Assembly (NCBI GenBank): GCA_003559235.1
Contig: PWME01000116.1
Span: 1 to 34,406, forward strand
Length of the DNA: 34,406 bases
Reading direction: 5' to 3'
Source of the DNA: Mollicutes bacterium
GTDB lineage: Bacteria; Bacillota_I; Bacilli_A; Izemoplasmatales; Izemoplasmataceae
Shown: piece after piece, positions 27,614 to 34,406 of the stretch
Layout: every line of letters starts with the position of its first letter
How positions within the stretch are numbered: the first letter of the stretch is position 1
The notes under the pieces: generated by a model
The model's database searches: none
What the model was told of the DNA's origin: nothing
Seen by the model: the letters and a program-made list of their open reading frames with translations, nothing else
Position numbers and translations under genes: made by a program

Positions 27614-28014
27614 GAACACGCTGAAATTGATGAATCATTTAGAGAATAAAAACATGAATAAAACTGTATGTGCACGAATACGATTACCTAGAAACGCTTG
27701 TCTTCTTTGTGGTTAACGTTGGTATTTTTAAAGCGCGACATGCAAGTCAGTACGGCCATCAGCCCTTCCCTATCCACCGTGAGTATTGCTGGTGGATTTC
27801 GTTTTGTAAGAGCGTTTTAAATGTTGAATATCATCTATTTACGCCCACTATATTTTAAAAGCTTTGAGGAATCGTAGTCAAAACTATTGTGAGTAAGTCG
27901 CAATGTATTTTTCTAGTAAAATAAACCATCACGGTACGCAAAAGGAAACTATGCAAGTGGCATTTTAAATATTTTTGAGTACAGGAATACTAACACTTGC
28001 TCATCGTTCAATAT
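27614..28014. other. gap without a convincing gene
   Basis: About 400 bases between the GH16 gene and the GH3 promoter. The plus frame 27670-27858 (62 codons, GTG start) has no ribosome-binding site. On the minus strand a frame of 50 codons (27838 to 27688) reads protein-like, including NPPAILTVDREGLMAVL, but has no start codon at its head. It may be a gene remnant; I cannot identify it. Confidence 0.4.
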
Positions 28015-28043
28015 TTAAGATTGAGATTGGACTGTGCTATAAT
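28015..28043 (+). promoter_or_regulatory. promoter of the intracellular GH3 gene (extended -10)
   Basis: TGCTATAAT (extended -10, TATAAT at 28038-28043) with a weak -35 TTAAGA (28015-28020) at 17-bp spacing. It lies directly before the O3 operator and 39 nt before the ATG. Confidence 0.65.
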
Positions 28044-28048
28044 GATTT

Positions 28049-28063
28049 CGAAAACGTTTTAGG
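28049..28063 (+). promoter_or_regulatory. LacI-type operator O3
   Basis: CGAAAACGTTTTAGG, containing the perfect palindrome AAAACGTTTT (28051-28060), 5 nt after the -10 and upstream of GGAGGT. It matches O1 at 14 of 15 positions on the opposite strand of the locus. Confidence 0.7.
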
Positions 28064-28081
28064 CGCAATGGGAGGTACAGT

Positions 28082-30292
28082 ATGGGAAAATTGCCAATAG
28101 ATGAAAAGATTAAACTAACGAGTGGTCAAGGGAACTGGCATCTCTTTGAAAGTGCATTGCTTGAAGGCCGAAGCATTAATGTGGCAGATGGTCCACACGG
28201 AGTTAGGGTGTATGGCAAAGCGGTGGATGCTGGCAACTTTTTAAACCAATCGAACCTAATGCCGGCAACGCTTTTTCCAAGTGCTTCTGCAATGGCGTCA
28301 ACGTGGAACAAGGAATTAATCGAAAACGTTGGTAAAATTATCGGACGTGAATGTCGCTATTATCAAATTGATGTTTTATTGGGACCTGGTATCAACTTAA
28401 AGCGTAGTCCTTTAGGGGGGCGTAATTTTGAATATTATAGTGAAGATCCGTATTTAACCAGTACCATTGCGGAAGCTTTTGTAAAAGGCGTTCAGTCTGA
28501 ACATGTCGGCGCGTGTATCAAACACTTTGGACTCAATGAACAAGAAACGATGCGCCGATTTGTGGATGTGAAGGTGGATGAACGCACCATGCATGAAATG
28601 TATCTATACCCATTTTATAAGGTCATAAAGAACGCGCAACCATGGATGGTTATGAGTAGTTACAATCGCTTAAATGGTGTGTACGCTTCTGAGTCTTCTT
28701 ATTTACTAAAGGATATCCTCCGTAAACGTTGGGGATATCAAGGGGTGGTTGTTTCAGATTGGGGTGCGGTTCAAGATAAAGTTAAATCTTTAAAAAATGG
28801 CATGAATATTGACATGCCGGGACCGTCAGCATTTGAAAGTAAGGTGAAGGATGCCTTACAACAAGGAACATTAACTGAACGTGAACTCGATGAGAGTTTA
28901 AAGCCTGTATTCGATTTACACAAACGCATTCAAACAACCCAAAAACTTAAAGACATTAATTTCGAAAAGCATCATCAGAGGGCAAAAAGTGTAGCCGAAG
29001 AAGCGATTGTTTTACTTGAAAATGATGGCGTTTTGCCGATAAAAAACCACCAAACAAAACTGGGTATTGTCGGGGATTTTGCAAAACATCCACGCATTAA
29101 TGGTGGTGGGAGTGCAACGGTGAGGCCTTATAAACAAGAAATCCCGTATGATGCGTTTAAAGAAGTCTTTGACAATATTGATTATGCCCAAGCATATCAA
29201 GAAGAAGAAACAACCGATGCATTAATCGCTGAAGCGGTTGACGTTGCTAAGGCGAGTGACATTGTTTTATTCTTCACTGGGACAACAAAAGCCACTGAAA
29301 CCGAAGGGCAGGACCGACCTCATATGATGCTTCCCGTGAGCCATCTTAACGTTTTTAATGCAATGCGGAAGATCAACAAAAACATAGTCGTAATCTTAAG
29401 CAACGGCAGTGCTTTGGATTTACGGTCTGTGCGACCCCATAGTCGGGCTATTTTAGAAACCTGGTTTTTAGGTGGTGCAGCCGGCAAAGCGATTGTTGAT
29501 GTGGTGATTGGCGCTGTGAATCCAAGCGGACGATTACAAGAAACATTTCCGTACATGGTAGAACATACACCGCATTATCCAACATTTCCTTCACTAGAAA
29601 CCGTGGATTATTCGCAAGACTTAATCATGAATGGCTATCGTTTTTACGATACCCATCGGTATGAAGTCTTGTACCCTTTTGGCTATGGTCTAAGCTATGC
29701 AACCATTGATTATAGCGATATCCGCTTTGTTAATGCAAGCGATAATCAGTCAATTATTTCTGTTGAGGTTACTTTAGAAAATCACAGTGATATTGATGCG
29801 TATGAAACGGTTCAACTTTACGTTGGCAAAAACATTGAGTACTTAATTAAACCAGAAAAAGAACTCAAAGCGTTTGAAAAAGTTTTCGTTCGTGCTAAAT
29901 CGAAAGCAATAGTTACCATTAAAGTCGAACGTGAAGCATTTGAGACTTACGATACAAGGCGTCAACAATTTGTTGTTTATAATGGGTGTTATACAATCCA
30001 TGTTGGACGGCATAGTCGTGCGATTTATGCAACGCATAGTGTCGATATTACCGACAAGGTCACGTTTCATCCTGCAATTACATTTGATTATCCAATTAAG
30101 TTTCTAAAACTTTATTATCCTCACTGGTATGAATATATCGAAACACATTATCGTCCTTTAAGGTGGCATGAACAAGAAGCACCGATTTGGCGAATTCTTA
30201 ATAGCTATCAGCGACATAAAGGTATTGATGATGTAATTCTCAAGCAGTTAATGAAAGATATAAAAGCAGATTTGGATGCATCTAATAAGTAG
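28082..30292 (+). CDS. intracellular GH3 beta-glucosidase
   Basis: 736-aa glycoside hydrolase family 3 enzyme without signal peptide. Order: catalytic barrel with DGPHGVR, LGPGINLKRSPLGGRNFEYYSEDP, KHFGLNEQE and nucleophile Asp226 in VVSDWG; alpha/beta sandwich domain (about 300-520); fibronectin-like C-terminal domain (about 555-640; VTLENHSDIDAYETVQLYVG); then a helical tail of about 80 residues ending in DASNK. It should release glucose from short beta-gluco-oligosaccharides in the cytoplasm, complementing the phosphorylases. GGAGGT sits 5 nt before the ATG. It has its own promoter and operator O3, and probably forms a unit with the GH94 gene 73 nt downstream. It is not a close copy of the lipoprotein GH3 at 2930. 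Confidence 0.9.
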   Translation: MGKLPIDEKIKLTSGQGNWHLFESALLEGRSINVADGPHGVRVYGKAVDAGNFLNQSNLMPATLFPSASAMASTWNKELIENVGKIIGRECRYYQIDVLLGPGINLKRSPLGGRNFEYYSEDPYLTSTIAEAFVKGVQSEHVGACIKHFGLNEQETMRRFVDVKVDERTMHEMYLYPFYKVIKNAQPWMVMSSYNRLNGVYASESSYLLKDILRKRWGYQGVVVSDWGAVQDKVKSLKNGMNIDMPGPSAFESKVKDALQQGTLTERELDESLKPVFDLHKRIQTTQKLKDINFEKHHQRAKSVAEEAIVLLENDGVLPIKNHQTKLGIVGDFAKHPRINGGGSATVRPYKQEIPYDAFKEVFDNIDYAQAYQEEETTDALIAEAVDVAKASDIVLFFTGTTKATETEGQDRPHMMLPVSHLNVFNAMRKINKNIVVILSNGSALDLRSVRPHSRAILETWFLGGAAGKAIVDVVIGAVNPSGRLQETFPYMVEHTPHYPTFPSLETVDYSQDLIMNGYRFYDTHRYEVLYPFGYGLSYATIDYSDIRFVNASDNQSIISVEVTLENHSDIDAYETVQLYVGKNIEYLIKPEKELKAFEKVFVRAKSKAIVTIKVEREAFETYDTRRQQFVVYNGCYTIHVGRHSRAIYATHSVDITDKVTFHPAITFDYPIKFLKLYYPHWYEYIETHYRPLRWHEQEAPIWRILNSYQRHKGIDDVILKQLMKDIKADLDASNK

Positions 30293-30365
30293 ACAATGTT
30301 GTGTTAACATGCACAAAAATTTATGAATGCAATGCTTAGCGCATCGTCTTACCAGGGGGGATACG

Positions 30366-33026
30366 ATGAAAAGTACACTAAAGATTAATCAAGATGGCAG
30401 CTTTCATATACGTCATGTTACGGATTTAAGCTATACGTATTTTCCACTTTGTAACATCAACGGCATGAAAAGTTCGCTGACACCCAATATGGGTGGCGAT
30501 GCAACGATTGACCACAATAGCTTTATTTTACTGCCGTCAACGGTCGAAGATTTATCACAATCTTTATTAAAGAGAAATGTGTTTTTTCGCATTGAGGATA
30601 AATTAACTTGGAGTATTACCGCCCAAACACCTGAGCAAGTTATTGCCCCCGATGATGTTGAACTTTATGGCGACTTTTTGGTGCATAAAATTATGCGTAA
30701 GCATTCACAATTTACCGCCGAAATTGAAAGTTTTGTACCACATGAAGACCAATTTCAAGAAATGCATAAGATTAGCCTTCAAAATACCACGAAGAAACCC
30801 CTTAAAGTGAGACCGGTTGTTGCCGTACCTATTTACGGACGCAGCGCCGACAGTATTCGCGATCACCGCCATGTAACATCATTACTAAACCGAATAAAAA
30901 TTGTGAAAAATGGAATAATCAATCATCCCACATTCTCCTTTGATGAGCGCGGTCATCTCCTCAACCACCGTCATTATGGTGTCTTTTCAGCGTCATCGCA
31001 TCACGAAGAAGTAAAATATTATTATCCAACGCACGAAGATTTTATCGGCGAAGGACATACTCTTTATAATCCTAAATCCGTTCAAGAAATCATTGACTCT
31101 CCTTACCGTATCGGTGATATGGTTGCAGGCTATGAAGCGATGGCTGGCATGGCATATGATGAAGTCATCTTAAAACCCAACGAGACCTTAAAAATCGTGT
31201 TAACGCTCATCGTCACTGATAAAGGACAAACCCTTATGAAACACGGCGCAACCATAGATGAAAAAGCCTTTGAGAAGTTGAAGCGAAAGACAAAGATGTA
31301 TTGGGAAGCAACCTTATCGTCTTTAGTTTTTCACTTTGTAGATTACACCTTAAATGGATGGTTGAAATGGGTGACCTTACAACCAATTTTAAGAAGAATC
31401 TATGGTAACTCTTTCTTACCATATCACGACTATGGTCGTGGTGGGAAAGGATGGCGTGACTTATGGCAAGACTTATTAGCGCTTATTTTAATGGACCCTG
31501 ACTCGGTGAGGACAATGCTCATTAATAACTTCAAAGGGGTCCGCATCGACGGCAGTAATGCAACGATTGTCGGTGATAAGCCAGGTGAATTTATTGCCGA
31601 TCGCAACAACATTGCACGGATTTGGATGGACCATGGAAGTTGGCCACTCTTCACAACCAAACTCTATATCGACCACAGTGGTGATTTTGATCTTTTATGG
31701 GAAAAAGTGGGTTATTTCAGTGATCAATTTACGCATTACACAAAACACGTAAAAAAGACGAATATTTCTAATGATTCTTTGCTTAAAACCAATCAAGGGG
31801 ACACTTACTATGGTACCGTGTTAGAACACCTCATCGTTCAAAACCTTGTGCCTTATTACAATGTTGGGCCCCATAACAATATTCGTTTAGAAGATGCCGA
31901 TTGGAACGATGGGCTTGATATGGCGAAAGAAAACGGTGAGTCCGTTTCGTTTACATCGTTTTATGGTGCGAACTTGATCACCCTTTCTAAACTATTAGCG
32001 CATTCCAAAGCACGCGGCATGAAAGAGATTGCCTTATTCGAAGAATTGAAAATCCTTTTACAACGAGTATCGCATGGCGATATCGACGCCAAAAAAGCGA
32101 ATCTTCATGCGTTTTTTGAAGCGGTTAAAAACGGTGTAACTGGGACGCGTGAAATTTATCAAATATCCGAGTTAGAAAAACGTTTATATGATAAAGGCAA
32201 TGCTCTCTTAGAACATGTACGTCATCACGAATGGTTAGAAGAAGGTGAGGATGGATGGTTTAACGGGTATTATGATAATGATTCCAACCCTTTAGACAAC
32301 GTAAAGAAAAAACACATGACACTCACAGGCCAAGTGTTTTCTATCATGAGCCATGCTGCACGGGATGAACAAGTGGAAAAAATCATCCAAAGTGCTGATC
32401 GTTATCTATATGATCCAAACGTCGGTGGCTATCGGTTAAACACCGATTTTAATACCGTTAAGACTAATATGGGAAGACTCTTTGGATTCGCTTATGGTCA
32501 TAAAGAAAATGGCGCAATGTTTAGCCATATGGCCGTAATGTATGCTTATGCATTGTATCAACGAGGTTATGTTAGGGCAGGCTACAAAGTCATTAAAAGC
32601 ATCTATGAGCACAGCATCGATTTGCCATCCGCAAAAATGTATCCTGGTATCCCAGAGTATTTTGATCCTAAAGGGCGTGGCATGTATCCCTATTTAACTG
32701 GCTCAGCAAGTTGGTTCATTCTAACAATGGTCACTGAAGTGTTCGGTATTAAGGGAGATTTAGGGGATATAGTCTTTGAACCAAAGCTACTATTAGAACA
32801 GTTTGATAATCAAACCACGCTTTCTTTAAAAAAAGCCATTAGAAAGCAAATAACGACCGTTTTGTATCATAATCCGTTACACTTGGATTACCATGAGTAT
32901 GAAATTAAAGAAGTTTTCGTCGATCAAGAAAAAGTAGCATTCACAAAAACGCATAACGGCATTAAACTCAAACAAGACCAAATTGGTCGTATGATTGAGC
33001 TTGTTTTAAAAGCGAAATCATCATAA
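30366..33026 (+). CDS. GH94 phosphorylase, probably laminaribiose phosphorylase
   Basis: 886-aa inverting phosphorylase of family GH94. The N-terminal beta-sandwich begins DGSFHIRHVTDLSYTYFPLCNINGMKSSLTPNMGGD. The (alpha/alpha)6 barrel contains YHDYGRGGKGWRDLWQD and the acid motif DADWNDGLDM with Asp515 as presumed proton donor, then a jelly-roll C-terminus. It uses phosphate to split a glucosyl disaccharide into glucose-1-phosphate and glucose in the cytoplasm. Cellobiose phosphorylases are shorter (about 800), whereas laminaribiose phosphorylases, described in Acholeplasma and Paenibacillus, are about this length; the beta-1,3-glucan context supports the latter. The longer frame begins at 30327, but the ATG at 30366 has AGGGGGG (30354-30360) 5 nt before it. 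It is downstream of GH3, likely from the O3 promoter. Confidence 0.85.
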   Translation: MKSTLKINQDGSFHIRHVTDLSYTYFPLCNINGMKSSLTPNMGGDATIDHNSFILLPSTVEDLSQSLLKRNVFFRIEDKLTWSITAQTPEQVIAPDDVELYGDFLVHKIMRKHSQFTAEIESFVPHEDQFQEMHKISLQNTTKKPLKVRPVVAVPIYGRSADSIRDHRHVTSLLNRIKIVKNGIINHPTFSFDERGHLLNHRHYGVFSASSHHEEVKYYYPTHEDFIGEGHTLYNPKSVQEIIDSPYRIGDMVAGYEAMAGMAYDEVILKPNETLKIVLTLIVTDKGQTLMKHGATIDEKAFEKLKRKTKMYWEATLSSLVFHFVDYTLNGWLKWVTLQPILRRIYGNSFLPYHDYGRGGKGWRDLWQDLLALILMDPDSVRTMLINNFKGVRIDGSNATIVGDKPGEFIADRNNIARIWMDHGSWPLFTTKLYIDHSGDFDLLWEKVGYFSDQFTHYTKHVKKTNISNDSLLKTNQGDTYYGTVLEHLIVQNLVPYYNVGPHNNIRLEDADWNDGLDMAKENGESVSFTSFYGANLITLSKLLAHSKARGMKEIALFEELKILLQRVSHGDIDAKKANLHAFFEAVKNGVTGTREIYQISELEKRLYDKGNALLEHVRHHEWLEEGEDGWFNGYYDNDSNPLDNVKKKHMTLTGQVFSIMSHAARDEQVEKIIQSADRYLYDPNVGGYRLNTDFNTVKTNMGRLFGFAYGHKENGAMFSHMAVMYAYALYQRGYVRAGYKVIKSIYEHSIDLPSAKMYPGIPEYFDPKGRGMYPYLTGSASWFILTMVTEVFGIKGDLGDIVFEPKLLLEQFDNQTTLSLKKAIRKQITTVLYHNPLHLDYHEYEIKEVFVDQEKVAFTKTHNGIKLKQDQIGRMIELVLKAKSS

Positions 33027-33031
33027 CACTT

Positions 33032-33047
33032 AAAATCAAAGATTTTT
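33032..33047 (+). terminator. weak AT-rich hairpin after GH94
   Basis: AAAATC / GATTTT with loop AAA followed by T, only 6 nt after the stop at 33026. Small, but correctly placed for the end of the GH3-GH94 unit. Confidence 0.35.
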
Positions 33048-33161
33048 AATAAAAATCGATTCAATAGCTTAAGGGTGATGATTATCAAGCGCGACTTAAT
33101 ACCGACAATCATCAGATACAAGGAGTCGATGAGTCGCCAAAATCTAATAAAGTAATAGCGC

Positions 33162-33178
33162 ACAATATATTGTATAAT
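33162..33178 (+). promoter_or_regulatory. palindrome overlapping a -10-like TATAAT
   Basis: Perfect 12-bp palindrome ACAATATATTGT (33162-33173) runs into TATAAT (33173-33178), upstream of the 33259 gene. No good -35 is seen. It may be a repressor site over a promoter; it is unlike the LacI-type operators of the locus. Confidence 0.35.
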
Positions 33179-33258
33179 TAACGCAAAGACAATCTAATAT
33201 CACGAAAAAAGAAGGAGCGTATAGTAAAATCGATTGAATTTATTATACAAAACACATT

Positions 33259-33693
33259 ATGACCAAAAACCACACATTGTATTTTTTTATGATCTTTGCC
33301 AAATCCCTCATTCCATCTGCTGTTCTATACGCAATGGGTATAGTGCTTTTTTATTTGATTTTTAATAGATACCCTCGACTCGATAGCGCATTTTTAATAG
33401 GAACACTACTCGCAGTGATGGTAAATGCGTATAGAATGATGGATATTACAAAAGATATCGTTTTAGTAAACATTATTGATTATAATGCCTTTGTTCATAA
33501 AGTCGCCAAAAAACGAAGATTTAAAATACTTGAAGATATCAATAATAGTCAATACATTATCAAAACGTCGTTTTTTGAGCGCTTATATGCCAATAACACA
33601 ACGGTCAAAGTGATTGATAAAACGCTCTATTTAAAAGGACCGAGGCGCATTGTGAACAAGTTTAGTGAAACGGTAAACATGCTTTCTGAATAG
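33259..33693 (+). CDS. small membrane protein of unknown function
   Basis: 144 aa: two hydrophobic segments (about 6-35 and 44-60) followed by a basic soluble tail of about 85 residues with alternating strands (VLVNIIDYNAFVHKV; NTTVKVIDKTLYLKG). The layout resembles the 151-aa protein at 2217. The ATG at 33259 has no close Shine-Dalgarno; AAGGAG lies at 33212-33217 and an in-frame TGA at 33235 limits extension, so the true start could be a non-ATG codon (for example ATT at 33238). No family is recognised and there is no evident link to glucan metabolism. Confidence 0.5.
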   Translation: MTKNHTLYFFMIFAKSLIPSAVLYAMGIVLFYLIFNRYPRLDSAFLIGTLLAVMVNAYRMMDITKDIVLVNIIDYNAFVHKVAKKRRFKILEDINNSQYIIKTSFFERLYANNTTVKVIDKTLYLKGPRRIVNKFSETVNMLSE

Positions 33694-33801
33694 TGAGATT
33701 TCATGGGTGTGCATTACGATTAATTTATGTAGTGAACATAGGCGATTCATGTTCAAAAACATACAAAATCTTACAAGATAATGGTCAATAAAATGGTTTG
33801 A

Positions 33802-33807
33802 TACAAT
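33802..33807 (+). promoter_or_regulatory. extended -10 element of the GrpB-family gene
   Basis: TGATACAAT (TGN plus TACAAT at 33802-33807), 37 nt before the ATG at 33844. No clear -35. The 33694-33801 stretch holds no other feature I can support. Confidence 0.4.
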
Positions 33808-33843
33808 GCTGTTTTCGTGGACATCCCCACTGAAGGAGAATGT

Positions 33844-34406
33844 ATGAAAGCAAAGAAGTTGGAATCCCTGTCTCTTGAAGCGTTATGGAAATTGTTTCCG
33901 ATTGTTTTAACATCCTACCAACCGCTTTGGAAAGCGCAATTTAAGCGTGAGAAAATCTATTTGGAAGGTGTTTTGGATTTATCTAAGATAAGATGGATAG
34001 CGCATATAGGAAGTACCGCAATGGAATCTATCTATGCAAAACCAATTGTTGATATCTTAATTGAGGTAGAAAAAGATGTACTATTGCAATGTTTTCTTAA
34101 CGATTTGAACCAAGCAGGATATAGAGTCATGAGCGACCAGAAGCAGCGGCTTTCATTGAATAAAGGGTATACAGAAAATGGTTACGCTGATGAGGTCTTC
34201 CATCTTCATATGCGACACTTTGGCGATCACGATGAACTGTATTTTCGAGATTACTTAATCGATTTTCCTGAAGAAGCAAAGGCATACGAAGCTTTAAAGC
34301 ACACATTAGCTAAAAAGTACAAACACCATAGAGACCATTACACAAATGAGAAAACAGATTATGTTCATGAAATAACACAAAAGGCAAAATTATACTATGG
34401 TGATAA
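33844..34406 (+). CDS. GrpB/UPF0157-family protein, 3' end cut by the window
   Basis: The frame opens at ATG 33844 with AGGAGA (33834-33839) and stays open to the last base (187 codons visible). The segment WIAHIGSTAMESIYAKPIVDILIEV is the family hallmark: a nucleotidyltransferase-like GS...KPIVD core of the GrpB/UPF0157 group. FHLHMRHFGDHDELYFRDYL follows, as usual in this family. Members are small cytoplasmic proteins of unclear function, sometimes fused to kinases. Family length is about 170-190, so only a few codons should be missing. Not related to the glucan locus. Confidence 0.85.
   Translation, partial: MKAKKLESLSLEALWKLFPIVLTSYQPLWKAQFKREKIYLEGVLDLSKIRWIAHIGSTAMESIYAKPIVDILIEVEKDVLLQCFLNDLNQAGYRVMSDQKQRLSLNKGYTENGYADEVFHLHMRHFGDHDELYFRDYLIDFPEEAKAYEALKHTLAKKYKHHRDHYTNEKTDYVHEITQKAKLYYGD

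Noticed and set aside
27670-27858. 62-codon plus-strand frame in the 514-bp gap
   Set aside because: GTG start, no ribosome-binding site, unusual composition; competing minus-strand frame looks more protein-like.
30327-30365. N-terminal extension of the GH94 gene
   Set aside because: The extra 13 codons would place the AGGGGGG Shine-Dalgarno inside the gene; homology-like sequence begins at the ATG at 30366.
1-34406. tRNA, rRNA, CRISPR arrays, transposases, phage genes
   Set aside because: Looked for on both strands; no repeat-spacer pattern, no tRNA-like cloverleaf and no recognisable mobile-element protein was seen.

Overview
The window is a low-GC bacterial segment that looks like a Bacillota/Mycoplasmatota (Mollicutes-related) genome. 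UGA is used as a stop (for example at the end of the GH30 gene) and tryptophan is encoded by UGG, so the code is standard; an Acholeplasma/Izemoplasma/Haloplasma-like or other monoderm fermenter would fit, but the species cannot be named from sequence alone. Exported proteins carry Gram-positive lipoprotein signals (Cys at residue 20 in three cases), and there are no outer-membrane (SusC/D-type) genes.

Layout. 1-2.7 kb: flanking housekeeping-type genes (5'-truncated aldo/keto reductase; convergent NAD-dependent epimerase-like SDR; small membrane protein). 2.9-30 kb and on to 33 kb: one large beta-1,3-glucan (laminarin-type) utilisation locus. It starts with a divergent pair: a GH3 lipoprotein gene (minus strand), broken by an in-frame TAA after its signal peptide, and a long plus-strand gene chain from 5147 to 25734 with tiny gaps or 4-14 bp overlaps. 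The chain runs: GH30, GH161/GH149-like beta-glucan phosphorylase, four-module CBM-like lipoprotein, ABC solute-binding lipoprotein, 984-aa membrane-anchored solute-binding fusion, permease pair 1, NHL/TPR/Yip1-like membrane protein, DUF5696-like exported protein, permease pair 2, and a GH16 lipoprotein with a C-terminal FN3-like domain. Then come a LacI-type regulator and an intracellular GH16 (25834-27567), a 514-bp gap, and a second transcription unit with an intracellular GH3 (28082) and a GH94 phosphorylase (30366). 33-34.4 kb: a small membrane protein and a 3'-truncated GrpB-family gene.

How the genes appear to work together (inference from families and signals): the surface lipoprotein GH16 cuts beta-1,3-glucan, the CBM lipoprotein and solute-binding proteins hold the fragments, and the two permease pairs import them. 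The cytoplasmic GH30 would remove beta-1,6 or terminal residues, the cytoplasmic GH16 would shorten chains, and the two phosphorylases (long-chain GH161/149-like and laminaribiose-type GH94) would yield glucose-1-phosphate, with GH3 hydrolysing the rest. No ABC ATPase is present, so a shared MsmX-like ATPase elsewhere is expected. A LacI-type operator (CGAAAWCG core) lies at the GH3, GH30 and second GH3 promoters, tying the locus into one regulon.

The least explained part is the block 13.6-24.6 kb: two permease pairs bracketing a giant membrane-anchored solute-binding fusion, a beta-propeller/TPR/polytopic membrane protein and a DUF5696-like protein. I propose it as a dedicated multi-component importer for large oligosaccharides; it is the best candidate here for an undescribed system.
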